DNA from: CAWCKS01 sp963763485
Lineage (GTDB): Bacteria > Pseudomonadota > Alphaproteobacteria > Rhizobiales > Xanthobacteraceae
Reading direction: 5' to 3'
NCBI GenBank assembly: GCA_963763485.1
Contig: CAVXOW010000006.1
Coordinates: forward strand, 1,178,001 to 1,242,000
DNA: 64,000 nt
Shown: positions 36,236 to 45,736 of the stretch, piece after piece
Layout: each line of letters opens with the position of its first letter
Position numbering within the stretch: position 1 is the stretch's first letter
Notes under the pieces: model-generated
What the model was told of the DNA's origin: nothing
The model's input: the letters and a program-made list of their open reading frames with translations, nothing else
Databases searched by the model: none
Translations under genes and position numbers: made by a program

Positions 36236-36532
36236 ATGCTGAGAAAGATGCAAGCCGAAATCATGTTTCTTAATCCGAACGACGTGAACTGCGGAATAGC
36301 GAAGTTGATCGAGTGCGATTTCGATACCGCGGTTCGCGACGAGTTTGATGATTATGGCCCGGCGGTTTTCATCACAGCCTGGGCACACACCGGACTGAAC
36401 GAATCCGACTTCTTCGATTGGACAGAAAATGTCGTCCAACCTTTCGGCGGCGAGGTCTTGGAGGCCGGGCTTGCCGACCACATGGCATCTGAGGCCACGA
36501 AACCGGTGGCGAGGCGGGCTTGGCAGCTGTGA
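36236..36532 (+). CDS. Conserved hypothetical protein
   Basis: 98 residues starting MLRKMQAEIMFLNPNDV, with a second possible start at 36248. It is acidic and compact, with DDYGPAVFITAWAHTGLNESDFFDWTENVVQPFGGEVLEAGLAD. I recall short Bradyrhizobium proteins with the same W-x-x-x-V-x-P-x-x-G-x-V-x-E-A-G-L-A pattern but no assigned role. No signal peptide or membrane span. Confidence 0.6.
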   Translation: MLRKMQAEIMFLNPNDVNCGIAKLIECDFDTAVRDEFDDYGPAVFITAWAHTGLNESDFFDWTENVVQPFGGEVLEAGLADHMASEATKPVARRAWQL

Positions 36533-37236
36533 TCAACAATAACCCGAATGAGCCGATCGGATGCGGCGCCTGGCATGCGATGCAAGTCAGCCGCGTTCGG
36601 CAAAGGCTTGGATCTGATCTTTGACCGCCAGCTCGGCGTTCGAGGTTCCGGCACACCAAGCGTCATCGGCAAGACTGGCTGCTCGCGATCGAGTGCCTGA
36701 ATTCAACTCTTCTCATCGATGCAGAGGACAATGGCTCGGTTCGGTGGAGGTAGGTAGCGCGAAATTTTCGCCACTGCGCTGCCGGATCACTCCTATCGAG
36801 GGCTATGATTCCCTCGTCCCGAACGCTGTGCGCCACGACTAAGTCATTGAACAAATTGGAAGCGCTTGTGATCGCTTCTTGCTCCGTTCACGCCGAAACC
36901 GCCTAACTCTTTGCGGAGTTGCGAATTCGTTCTGTCGCTACGGACGTCAGAATGACGAGCAGTGGACTGCGCGTTTTCATAAGTCGCTCGAGGGCGAGCG
37001 CCGCTTGCGCTGTGCGCAGGATGACCACTCGAGTTTGAACCCTCGTATTCAGCTTGGAAGTCCGGCGCTGGCACCAGGTTTTCAACGGTTCTTCCGACAA
37101 ATCGCTGTCAAACCGGCGATAAATCCTGAACGACAATTTCACGCTGTCGGAAGGTATCGTGACGTTCAGTTTCCGGCCGCTAGCGGCCCTAGTTATTGTG
37201 TGTGGCAACTCAGATAAGCCCGCTGGAAAACTGTCC
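36533..37236. other. Intergenic stretch, nothing recognised
   Basis: About 700 bases between the small hypothetical gene and the tannase-family esterase. Frames up to 120 codons occur on both strands but none has a plausible start, composition or recognisable motif. It may be degraded sequence. Confidence 0.5.
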
Positions 37237-38898
37237 CTACTGCGCCGCGCGCCCTGATGCGACACAGCTGAAGCTGGACGCCACGTTCAAATCGCCGGCG
37301 CCGTTGTATTTCGGCCAGTTCGGGTATTCGCAAAGCGGCCGCGTCCGCCCCTTCGTTGCGTCGTTGCGATCTGTCACAATCTGTGCCTGCGGCGCTGTAC
37401 CCTTCTCCACCCATGCATCCAGCACAGACAGTGAGTCCCAGGCTGCCATGAAGGCAGCAGGACTTGCGGGGCCATGTCCAAAGCCCGGCACCGTGTAGAA
37501 CCTTGCAAACTCGGCGACGGATTGGGCCTCCATACTGGTTTGCAGCCTGTTCCAGTAATCCATGGTGGAACGGGGGCTGACGATCGGATCCGCGAGCCCA
37601 TGGATGATCAGAAGCTTGCCGCCGCGCCCCTTGAACGCACTGAGATCGGTGCCCGTGACGTCGAGCATGTTCACAACGTAATCTGTTCGCTGCTGGTAGA
37701 TGCCCGGCTTCTGAGGATCGAACTGCAGAAAGTCGAAGCCCGGATCTCGCGTGATCGAATAGCGCACTAGCTGATCCCAGTAGTGCGAGTAGCCCGCCAT
37801 TTCGCGGGGCGCAGGATTGGACGGCGCCGCTGATCCCAGCGGCCCTTTGAAATTTGCGCCTGACAGCACTGGCCAGCCCGGATAACCGGTCTCTCCGCCC
37901 TGGCGATAACTGAACGAGACGGGATCGTCGTAGGCCTTGATCGCAGCTATTTGCGCGTCTGACCAGCAAGTGTCGCCTGTGTCGGCGCCGTCGGGACAGC
38001 GGATCGACTGAATATCAAACTTGCACGCCGGCACATTGCTGATGATGCCATCTTTCGCGCCGTCAAGGCCGTCACACGCAGCATAAATGGCATTCACCAG
38101 CAGTTGCTGCTTCGCCTGGTTAGGGAAAGCGCCGGGTTGCGCGAAGGCGCGCGTGAAGCGACCGAACGCCAGCGCAACGGTGCCGGCATTCCAGTACGGG
38201 TAGGCCGCGATCGCGCCGTCGAAGTCCTGTGGCCAGCGCTCAATGACGGCAAAGGCTTCACGTCCGCCGTTTGAGCCACCGGCGAAATAGGACCGCGATG
38301 GCGTATGCCCGTAACGTTGGGTGATCAGGTAGACGGCGGCATCACGTGTCTTCTTCAGCGCATCGCCGGCATAGTTGCGGAGGGCCTCGTCGTTCAGGCC
38401 GAACGCGCCGTCAATCCCGGCAGCCGGCGCCGTTTTGTTGCCGCCCTGGTGACCCAAGTCGCTACCGAAGGTCGCATACCCGAGCGAAAGCGGAACCGGA
38501 CGTCCGACAGGCCCGACCGTGTAATTTCCCGACACATTCGGAATTGTACCGTCAAAGCCACCACCCCCGAACATCAAGGTCTTGCCGTTCCATTCGGTCG
38601 GCAGATCGAGCTCGAACAGAATGTCGGGCGCAGATGGATCGACCGGTTTGATGGCGGCCTTCACCTTGCAATGTTCAGTAACAAGCGCCGTGTCGATGCC
38701 GGTTGCCGGGGTCATCACCGCCGACGTCACAACCGCGCCCGACGTGGGTAACGTGATTGCCGTCGCCGGTACCGGGACGTTGGCAAGTCTTGCGCAGCTT
38801 TCATCCGCCGTAGCGGCGCGGGCGGAGTTGCCGGGGCTCACCATCATGGAGAGAGTAGCTGCAACGAGCACGCTCTTGCACGATATGAAGGTTGTCAT
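37237..38898 (-). CDS. Tannase/feruloyl esterase family protein
   Basis: Secreted serine esterase of 553 residues. Signal peptide of about 28 residues ending NSARAA. The nucleophile Ser is in YFAGGSNGGREAF. The lid/calcium region includes ACDGLDGAKDGIISNVPAC with a Cys pair. The Asp is in IIHGLADPIVSPRS and the His in VPGFGHGPA. It hydrolyses aryl esters such as feruloyl or galloyl esters (family knowledge). The start at 38898 has AGGGA upstream. It lies 103 bases after the carboxylesterase gene on the same strand; together they suggest attack on plant-derived esters. Confidence 0.9.
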   Translation of the reverse strand: MTTFISCKSVLVAATLSMMVSPGNSARAATADESCARLANVPVPATAITLPTSGAVVTSAVMTPATGIDTALVTEHCKVKAAIKPVDPSAPDILFELDLPTEWNGKTLMFGGGGFDGTIPNVSGNYTVGPVGRPVPLSLGYATFGSDLGHQGGNKTAPAAGIDGAFGLNDEALRNYAGDALKKTRDAAVYLITQRYGHTPSRSYFAGGSNGGREAFAVIERWPQDFDGAIAAYPYWNAGTVALAFGRFTRAFAQPGAFPNQAKQQLLVNAIYAACDGLDGAKDGIISNVPACKFDIQSIRCPDGADTGDTCWSDAQIAAIKAYDDPVSFSYRQGGETGYPGWPVLSGANFKGPLGSAAPSNPAPREMAGYSHYWDQLVRYSITRDPGFDFLQFDPQKPGIYQQRTDYVVNMLDVTGTDLSAFKGRGGKLLIIHGLADPIVSPRSTMDYWNRLQTSMEAQSVAEFARFYTVPGFGHGPASPAAFMAAWDSLSVLDAWVEKGTAPQAQIVTDRNDATKGRTRPLCEYPNWPKYNGAGDLNVASSFSCVASGRAAQ

Positions 38899-39000
38899 CT
38901 GCGTTCCCTTTTTTTCTTCTGCGTCGATGGGTTCCCGCAAAGTTGGACTTCTCTACCGCGCAACTGCGGACGGAGCGTCCCGCCCTGCCGGCACTAGCGC

Positions 39001-40626
39001 TCAGTCGTAGACACCCTTGGCCTTCAACTCGGCAAGCAATACTCGCTCGTCATCGCGGTAGCCGTTCACTACCTTCGAGTTGACATTGAAGACCATGGTG
39101 GCGCGCTCCGCGAGCGTATAAGAGGGCCAGTTCGGAATCGACGGATTGTTCGGATTCCCGGTCCGTGCGAAGGCAAGCCAGGTTGCACTCATTTGATCGG
39201 CAACCCGCTGGGCGTCAGGTACGGTGCCAACCATCGACGCCGACACCGCGACGTTGTCGAACACCATCGCGAGGTCAAGCGAGTGCGGGCTTTGCCATTT
39301 GCCTGAATCGACTGGCGTACGCCAATCCAGTTCATAGAGATAAACGGGCGCCGCGCTCTGCAGGGCCTTGCGCTCCGCCTGCAGCCAGGCGCCGCGCCGG
39401 AACGGAATGGCGGTGACGATGGCGAAGAACAAGTCGCTCGGCGTCGCGTCTGGCCTCGACGCCTTGAACGTCTGGATCACCCGCTCAATGTCGTTCGCCG
39501 CCATGTAGGCGCCGAGCCGCTTTCGCAGGTCCGCATCGTCGATCGTAAACATCGTGGGGTCGCGCAGCGCGGTCAGCCCGGTCATTTCAGTCGCGGTCGT
39601 GCCGATCATCAGCGGAACGCTGGCCGAAACCGCCGGTCCATCCGGCCACCACGGGCCGGCCGGCAACGCGCGGCCATCGGCAACCGGCGCCCACCACAAA
39701 CCCTGCACCGGCGGTAGTTTCTTCAGGCCCGCGACCAGCGCATCCATCGGCAGGTCTGCCAATTTCTTTCCGGCGTCGGCCGGATCGATTTCGAGGGCCG
39801 CGAGCAGCGCCCGCGTATGCTTGGCGGCCTCGTCGGGCTTCATCGCCTCCAGATGCGCGTTGCGGGCGTAACTGCCGCTCTGCACGATGGCGCGATGGAA
39901 CAGGCCCTTGCCCGCCGGCATCGCCATCATGGTCGAAACCTTGCCGCCACCACCCGACTGCCCGAAGATCGTGACGTTCGTGGGATCGCCGCCGAATTCG
40001 GTGATGTTGTCGTGCACCCACTGCAGCGCGGCGACAAGATCGAGCATGCCGGCATTGCCGGCATCGGCGAACTGCGGCGCAAGCTCGGCGAGTTGCAGAA
40101 AGCCGAACGCATTCAGACGATGGTTCACCGTGACGACGACAACGTCGCCCTTCTTGCAGAGCCGCGTGCCGTCATAGACGCTGCGCGAAGCCGACAGCGA
40201 CGCATAGGCGCCCCCATGAAACCAGACCATCACAGGCCGCTTGACGTTGTCGCGCAGCGACGGAGTAAAGACATTCAGGCCCAGACAATCTTCGCTGATG
40301 GGCTCATCTGCGGCCCATGACGAATAGAGACCAACAAACGGAGTTATGATTTGTGGCGACATCGGCGCATAGTTCAGCGCGTCGCGCACCTCCGTCCACG
40401 GTGCCGGCGGCTTGGGCGGCTGGAAGCGATTGGCTCCCGCCGTCGACGCGCCATAGCGAATGCCCTTGAAGACATGGACACCGTCCTTGGTGACCCCGCG
40501 CACCTTGCCATATTGAGTGGCCGCAACCGGCGCATCAGAGGCGGTAGTTTGCGCAAAGCTTCTGCCAGCGATTGTTGCAATGGCTGCACCGCCCGCGGCG
40601 GCGAGCAACGCACGGCGTGCGATCAT
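39001..40626 (-). CDS. Type B carboxylesterase
   Basis: Exported alpha/beta-hydrolase of 541 residues. The N-terminus MIARRALLAAAGGAAIATIAGRSFAQ is a signal peptide with an RR that could allow Tat export. Motifs in order: SEDCLGLNVFTP (conserved EDCL-x-LN), WFHGGAY oxyanion hole, nucleophile Ser in IFGQSGGGG, acidic residue in TEMTGL, and catalytic His in SPHSLDLAMVF. GGGAGA lies upstream. It acts outside the cytoplasm on ester substrates; probably in one operon with the tannase-family gene. Confidence 0.9.
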   Translation of the reverse strand: MIARRALLAAAGGAAIATIAGRSFAQTTASDAPVAATQYGKVRGVTKDGVHVFKGIRYGASTAGANRFQPPKPPAPWTEVRDALNYAPMSPQIITPFVGLYSSWAADEPISEDCLGLNVFTPSLRDNVKRPVMVWFHGGAYASLSASRSVYDGTRLCKKGDVVVVTVNHRLNAFGFLQLAELAPQFADAGNAGMLDLVAALQWVHDNITEFGGDPTNVTIFGQSGGGGKVSTMMAMPAGKGLFHRAIVQSGSYARNAHLEAMKPDEAAKHTRALLAALEIDPADAGKKLADLPMDALVAGLKKLPPVQGLWWAPVADGRALPAGPWWPDGPAVSASVPLMIGTTATEMTGLTALRDPTMFTIDDADLRKRLGAYMAANDIERVIQTFKASRPDATPSDLFFAIVTAIPFRRGAWLQAERKALQSAAPVYLYELDWRTPVDSGKWQSPHSLDLAMVFDNVAVSASMVGTVPDAQRVADQMSATWLAFARTGNPNNPSIPNWPSYTLAERATMVFNVNSKVVNGYRDDERVLLAELKAKGVYD

Positions 40627-40920
40627 GGAGTTTCTCCCGAGTGAAAGCTTTTTTGATTGCAGGCGGAAGAATAGTCCTGAGCCGCTCGGCCGTAAACGTC
40701 ACATCGTTGCTGCAACTGCGTGCACTCGTGCACCATCGGGGCGAGAGAGAGAACTCCTTTGACAATGACGACCATTGCCCTAGGCTGACGAGTGAACTGA
40801 TCAGCGTCCCTATCATTTTACTGCCGACCGCTTTCGTGATTGAGGCTCCTGGCAGCGAAGGGACGAACAGTTCAGTGGTCAGAAAAAGAACCAACAAGAA
40901 GCAAAAAAGGGGAGGCCCGA

Positions 40921-41805
40921 ATGCGCTACATCATATTTGTCATCTGCACCCTGATCTTTGGTGCGAGTAGCTCGGAAGCTCAAACACTTAGAGATCTGCT
41001 CAAGGATACTCTGAAAAACTGGGACACGCCGACAGAGCCGTTCAAGGTGATTGACAACATCTACTACGTGGGCACCAACGGGCTTGCGTCGTATCTCATC
41101 ACCTCACCGCAGGGTCATATTCTCATCGACACGGCCATGCCTGAGGGAGGCCCCCTGATCGAAGCCAACATTCAGAAACTCGGCTACAAGCTTAGCGACA
41201 TCAAGTATCTCATCAACACCCATGCTCACATGGACCACACCGGCGGACTAGCGCAGATCAAGAACGATTCCGGCGGCCAATTGATCTCCGGAGAAAAAGA
41301 CAAGCCGTTGCTCGAAGGCGGCTATTATCCCGGGCAGAATGATGAATTTTTGAAATTTCCACCCGTGAAGGTGGACCGCGTCGTTCATGAAGGAGATACG
41401 GTCACTCTCGGCAACATCACGCTGACCGCCCACGAGACCCCGGGACACACGCCAGGTTGCACCAGTTGGACCACGACCGCCAAGGATGGGGACGCAACAC
41501 GGAGCGTGATCTTCTTCTGCAGTGCCACTGTCGCACTTAACAAACTCGTCACCAATCCGACCTATCCCGGCATCATCGACGACTACAAGAAGACATTCGC
41601 GTGGTCGAAGGCGATCCATCCCGATGTTCTGCTGGCACCACACCCGGAAATGTACGACATGCCCGGAAAAAGGGCGAAGATTGCAGACGGCGCGCCTAAC
41701 CCGTTCGTCAGGCCTGGCGAGTTCAATGCTTTCTGCGACGATCTGGATAAGCAGTTCGTCGCCAGCCTCGAAAAAGAGAACGCCGCAGCGCAGGCCAAAA
41801 AATAG
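40921..41805 (+). CDS. Subclass B3 metallo-beta-lactamase (BJP-1-like)
   Basis: Periplasmic zinc hydrolase of 294 residues with a signal peptide ending SSSEAQ. Zinc ligands are all visible: HAHMDH at residues 101-106, His176 in ETPGHTPGCTSW and His241 in LLAPHPEMY. The segments IDNIYYVGTNG, EKDKPLLEGGYYPG and DGAPNPFVRPGE match, as I remember it, BJP-1 of Bradyrhizobium, a carbapenem-hydrolysing B3 enzyme. GGGGAGG lies just before the ATG, which decides this start over an upstream one at 40840. A strong terminator follows. Native role besides beta-lactam hydrolysis is unknown. Confidence 0.92.
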   Translation: MRYIIFVICTLIFGASSSEAQTLRDLLKDTLKNWDTPTEPFKVIDNIYYVGTNGLASYLITSPQGHILIDTAMPEGGPLIEANIQKLGYKLSDIKYLINTHAHMDHTGGLAQIKNDSGGQLISGEKDKPLLEGGYYPGQNDEFLKFPPVKVDRVVHEGDTVTLGNITLTAHETPGHTPGCTSWTTTAKDGDATRSVIFFCSATVALNKLVTNPTYPGIIDDYKKTFAWSKAIHPDVLLAPHPEMYDMPGKRAKIADGAPNPFVRPGEFNAFCDDLDKQFVASLEKENAAAQAKK

Positions 41806-41814
41806 TACTCAAGA

Positions 41815-41848
41815 GCTCGCCGGAACGCAGTCCGGCGGGCTTGCTTTT
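41815..41848 (+). terminator. Rho-independent terminator of the beta-lactamase gene
   Basis: A 10-bp stem (gctcgccgga with tccggcgggc, one T-G pair), loop acgcag, followed by ttgctttt. It starts 10 bases after the stop codon. Confidence 0.8.
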
Positions 41849-41909
41849 CGCGCCGCGTGACGAAAGTGCCGTTTGTGCGACTACCATCGCGGACTAAACA
41901 AACGCCCCG

Positions 41910-42590
41910 ATGACGAACTTCCGTTTGATCCGGTTCAGCTCATTTGCTCGCCGCTTGGCGCTGGCGAGCCCGGCATGCTGTCTCGTCATGTTGGGGACGC
42001 CAGCACTCGCGCACCCACATGTGTGGGTAACGATGAAGGAACAGTTCGTCTACGGGTCAAACGGCGCGCTTGTAGGCCTGCACCACGCCTGGACCTTCGA
42101 TGACATGTTCTCGGCTTACGCGACACAAGGTTTGATCGCGAAGACCAAGGGCCAGTTTACGCGCGAAGAGCTGCAGTCGCTCGCTAAACTGAATGTCGAG
42201 TCGCTCAAGGAAGATGGCTACTACACCTACATGTGGCTTGACGGGCAAAAACGCACCGACCTGTTCGATGACCCGACCGAATACTGGTTCGATTATAACG
42301 CTGATACGTCCGAACTTACGCTGAACGTCAAGCTGCAGCTCAAATCGCCCGTAACGGCAAAGCAACTTGTCGTCGAAATCTACGATCCAATCTTCTTCGT
42401 CGACTTCGGCCTTGAGAGGGATAGCCCGGTCGAACTCGTGACCGCGCCGTCTCAGTGTTCTGGGTCGACGACGCGACCGGGCGGAAGTCCCTCCTATGTG
42501 CCGGGCGTCAATCAGCTGTTCACTGCATCGGAAGCCAATATGGGAATGGGAATGAACTTCTCGAGCAAGATCTTGGTGCAATGCCCATAA
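41910..42590 (+). CDS. DUF1007-family periplasmic protein
   Basis: 226 residues with an N-terminal export segment of about 34 residues and a mature start at HPHVWV, the hallmark of DUF1007 proteins. YWFDYNADTSELTLNVKLQL and VEIYDPIFFVDF are further family blocks. DUF1007 proteins are encoded next to nickel/cobalt or zinc transporters and are thought to bind metal through the N-terminal His motif. Its stop overlaps the start of the NicO exporter by 10 bases, so the two are coupled. Confidence 0.88.
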   Translation: MTNFRLIRFSSFARRLALASPACCLVMLGTPALAHPHVWVTMKEQFVYGSNGALVGLHHAWTFDDMFSAYATQGLIAKTKGQFTREELQSLAKLNVESLKEDGYYTYMWLDGQKRTDLFDDPTEYWFDYNADTSELTLNVKLQLKSPVTAKQLVVEIYDPIFFVDFGLERDSPVELVTAPSQCSGSTTRPGGSPSYVPGVNQLFTASEANMGMGMNFSSKILVQCP

Positions 42591-43750
42591 GATTGCTGCG
42601 CCCAGGCCGCCGATATGGCGGCGCCAACTTGCTCGCCGTGACTTTGACGATCCTGGCGTTGGGATGGTTGATGCCTATTGCCGGGGACAGCCAGTCGTCA
42701 TGGGCCCAATCGCCGTTTGGATCAGCCGCCAGAGGAAGCCCTGAGACAGGTTTTACCGGATGGGTGATGGCCAAGCAGGCGATCTTTTATCGTGCGCTTT
42801 CCGGTACGGTGCGTGCGGCCAAGACCGACGGCTCGGCGCTTTGGACATTGATGGGAATCGCGTTTGCCTATGGCGTCTTTCATGCCGCAGGCCCCGGACA
42901 CGGCAAGGCGGTCATATCGTCTTATCTTCTTGCCAACGACGAGACCTGGCGTCGCGGTCTTGTGTTGTCATTTGCCTCGGCGCTTCTCCAATCGTTTACA
43001 GCAGTGCTGATAGTCGGAGTGGCGGCCGCATTGCTCGGGGCGACCGCGAAGATGATGGGAGATGCAGCCCGCATCATAGAGATCATCAGCTACGCGCTGA
43101 TTGTGTTGCTAGGCGCCAGGCTGCTTTGGGTAAAATGCATTGGCTTTATCCGCGCCGCAAAGGAATTTTTACAAAACCGTCGCATCGTTGCCGGAGCCGC
43201 TATGACCGCCAATCCAGGGCATGGCGCGCACGGCCATCATGTCCACACTGGTCAAAGCGACAGGCTCACCCCATGCGCGCATCCCGATCAAGATGATCAT
43301 CACGATCACGATCACCATCACCATGACCACGAGAGCCATCATGACGGGGAACTCGACGTCATGCCGTGGGGCCACGCCCATGGACCTGAGCCGCACGATC
43401 TGCAAGGCCCGGGCGGCTGGCGTCGTGGCCTGTCGGCGATTGTTGCTGTTGGACTTCGTCCGTGCTCCGGAGCAATCATTCTTCTGGTCTTTGCACTTTC
43501 TCAAGGGATGTTTTGGGCAGGCACGGTCTCGACCTTTGTGATGGGGCTGGGCACGGCGATAACGGTCGCCGCAATTGCCACGGTTGCGGTTGGCGCAAGG
43601 GCGTTTGTGAAGCGCTTCGCGGCCAGCGAAGTCGGCCTTGGTAGCGTGCTAGTGCGGGGGATGGAAGTCGGAGCAGCGGGCCTGATTTTCGTGTTCGGAC
43701 TGCTTCTGCTTGCCGGTTACATGGCAACTGAACGACTGACGGCGTTCTAA
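42581..43750 (+). CDS. NicO-family nickel/cobalt exporter (RcnA-like)
   Basis: Membrane transporter of 389 residues with about seven helices. The first conserved motif is GVFHAAGPGHGKAVISSYLL and the second is VGLRPCSGAIILLVFALSQG. Between helices lies a cytoplasmic loop with about 20 His in HPDQDDHHDHDHHHHDHESHHDG, typical of NicO metal-binding loops. It probably exports Ni(II)/Co(II). The ATG at 42581 lies inside the DUF1007 stop region. No RcnR-type regulator is adjacent. Confidence 0.9.
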   Translation: MPIRLLRPGRRYGGANLLAVTLTILALGWLMPIAGDSQSSWAQSPFGSAARGSPETGFTGWVMAKQAIFYRALSGTVRAAKTDGSALWTLMGIAFAYGVFHAAGPGHGKAVISSYLLANDETWRRGLVLSFASALLQSFTAVLIVGVAAALLGATAKMMGDAARIIEIISYALIVLLGARLLWVKCIGFIRAAKEFLQNRRIVAGAAMTANPGHGAHGHHVHTGQSDRLTPCAHPDQDDHHDHDHHHHDHESHHDGELDVMPWGHAHGPEPHDLQGPGGWRRGLSAIVAVGLRPCSGAIILLVFALSQGMFWAGTVSTFVMGLGTAITVAAIATVAVGARAFVKRFAASEVGLGSVLVRGMEVGAAGLIFVFGLLLLAGYMATERLTAF

Positions 43751-43916
43751 TTAGGCGCAACAACCGCAGTTCCGCTCAGGATCATCCGCACCCTGCTTGG
43801 CGAGTGCACGTCAGCTTTGCCCTTTCGCACCGGACGCCACGGCCGGGATAGCCATTGTCGGGATCATCAAACTCACGAAGGGCAGTCTCAGCCGACGCGA
43901 TCCAGCGTCTACAATG

Positions 43917-44083
43917 GGTCTTGGTTGTGTAAAAACGCAACGGCGAGCAAATCGCGGAGAAAAGCATTTCTTCAGATGCCCCTTCAGAGCGCGTGCGTAG
44001 CATAGTGGGCTGCGAAGCGTCGGCAACTGAGAATCAAATTCTCCGCCGCTTGTAAGATTTCGCGTTTTCACACAGCCAGGGTC
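43917..44083. mobile_element. 167-bp MITE with IS1182-type ends
   Basis: The left end ggtcttggttgtgtaaaaacgc (43917-43938) and right end gcgttttcacacagccagggtc (44062-44083) match the terminal inverted repeats of the two full IS1182 elements at 51189-52757 and 60220-61786. The interior has no transposase reading frame. It is a non-autonomous derivative that those transposases could mobilise. Confidence 0.75.
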
Positions 44084-44171
44084 ATCAGCGGAAAAGTTCG
44101 CGGCGAGCAAATCTGGTCCGCTTCACCCTCAACAGCCGACATTGTGCAAACCGGCGATGAGGTCCGCTACG

Positions 44172-45736
44172 GGCCGATTTTGTTGCAAAAGTCGGCTGTG
44201 GCGGATCGGGCGGTTAAGCCGTTTGTGAAGGGCCTCGGCTTTAAAGCGCCGGGCCTGACGCCCTCTACGTAACTCCAACGCTACGCGATGCACAGAGCCT
44301 GAACGGGTGGCGGCCTGGCAACTAGCAATGCAAGTCGCCGCAGGTTCTGGGCGATGGCAGCCAGCACAAACTCATCCTGGGCGCCTCGTGGGCCACGCAG
44401 TCGAAGCCGACCGAGCCTCAGGATGCGCTTCAGGTGTGCGAACCGCATCTCGACCTTCTTGCGCTCGCGGCGCGACTGCTCGAAGCCCTCGGTGCCAGCG
44501 AACGATCGGGCAATGTCCCGGGCGTGCTCATGGATGTCGCGCGGGATCTTGCGCGATGGCTCCTTTGGACAGCACTGCGGTTTAAGGGGGCATACATCGC
44601 AGTCAAGTTTGCTTGCACGATATAGAAGTGTCTTGCCTTCGTGCACGGTGCCGCTCGTCCCGAGCCGCTTTCCGCCCGGGCAATGGTAGACGTCGCTGGT
44701 CCGATCATATCGAAAGTCGCTGCGCGAGAAGGTGCCATCATCCCGCTTCGACTTGTCGAACACGGGGATATGTGGCGCGATACCCTTCTCCTCGACCAGC
44801 CAGTTCAGCATCGGAGCTGCCCCATAAGCGGTATCGGCCGCGAGCCGCTCCGGCTTGAGACCAAAACGTTCTTCTGTTCGCTCGATCATCGTCTTTGCCG
44901 CGCCGACCTCAGCTTGGCGAATGGCCCGGGAGGCCTCGACGTCAACGATGACGCCGAACTTCACGTCGATGAGATAGTTGTCCGAGTAAGCGAAGAATGC
45001 CGGCCCCTTGTGAGCTCCGGTCCACTGGGCCGCAGGGTCGGACAGCGAAACGAACTTCGGAACAACGTCGCTGGCGGCGCCCCACGCCGTATCGTCGAGG
45101 GTCGCCAGATACTCCTTCACCGCGCGGCTTGACCTCGCCGGATCACGATCCCTGCGCCAATCCTGACCCGCGATTGAGCGCTGCTTGTTGGCGTCGGCCG
45201 CAATCAGGCTCGCATCGACTGCAAAGCCTTCGCCACCAACCAGACCAGCTGCAACGCATACCTCGACGACACGTTCGAACACCCGACGGAAAACGTCTCC
45301 ATCGCGGAAGCGCTCGTTGCGTGCGCGCGAAAATGCCGAGTGATCCGGGACAGCGTCCTCAATGCCGAGTTTGCAGAACCAGCGATACGCGAGGTTCACC
45401 TGCACTTCTCGGCAAATCAAACGCTCCGAACGGATCGCAAAAACGTACCCTATAATGAGCATCCGGGTCATTAACTCCGGATCGATCGACGGGCGACCCA
45501 TCGACGAATAGTGAGGTGCAAGTTCGCGGCGGAGCCAGGCCAGATCGAGAGTACTGTCGATCTTCCGCACCATGTGATCGTCGGGAACTACATCGCCAAG
45601 ACGAAACTCGTAGAACAGTTGACCTTGGTCACTCTTCAGACGACCCATCATCGATCGACCTCGTCGAGAATCGCGTCAACATGACGGAATCACGCTTCGC
45701 GGCTCCTCTCAACGGACTTCTGCAACAAAATCGGCC
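44172..45736 (-). mobile_element. IS1182-family insertion sequence (element E)
   Basis: 1565 bp bounded by terminal inverted repeats ggccgattttgttgcaaaagtc (44172-44193) and gacttctgcaacaaaatcggcc (45715-45736), 21 of 22 positions matching. It contains a single intact transposase. No target-site duplication is evident. It is inserted 88 bases from the MITE. Confidence 0.85.
44281..45651 (-). CDS. IS1182-family transposase
   Basis: 456 residues. The N-terminal DUF772-type region holds RPSIDPELMTRMLIIGYVFAIRSERLICREV and YRWFCKLGIEDAVPDHSAFSRAR. Catalytic residues of the DDE site are expected at Asp in VDASLIAAD, Asp in LAADTAYG and Glu in ERKKVEMRFAHLKRIL. The Cys cluster CDVCPLKPQCCPKE is typical of the family. 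Frame intact, so probably active. Confidence 0.92.
   Translation of the reverse strand: MMGRLKSDQGQLFYEFRLGDVVPDDHMVRKIDSTLDLAWLRRELAPHYSSMGRPSIDPELMTRMLIIGYVFAIRSERLICREVQVNLAYRWFCKLGIEDAVPDHSAFSRARNERFRDGDVFRRVFERVVEVCVAAGLVGGEGFAVDASLIAADANKQRSIAGQDWRRDRDPARSSRAVKEYLATLDDTAWGAASDVVPKFVSLSDPAAQWTGAHKGPAFFAYSDNYLIDVKFGVIVDVEASRAIRQAEVGAAKTMIERTEERFGLKPERLAADTAYGAAPMLNWLVEEKGIAPHIPVFDKSKRDDGTFSRSDFRYDRTSDVYHCPGGKRLGTSGTVHEGKTLLYRASKLDCDVCPLKPQCCPKEPSRKIPRDIHEHARDIARSFAGTEGFEQSRRERKKVEMRFAHLKRILRLGRLRLRGPRGAQDEFVLAAIAQNLRRLALLVARPPPVQALCIA

Noticed and set aside
36903..37265. A 120-codon minus-strand frame in the gap before the tannase gene
   Set aside because: No ribosome binding site, no recognisable motif and basic random-like composition.
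43290..43345. Cat/cac-rich direct repeats resembling a short repeat array
   Set aside because: They are His/Asp codons of the metal-binding loop of the NicO exporter, not an independent repeat or CRISPR.
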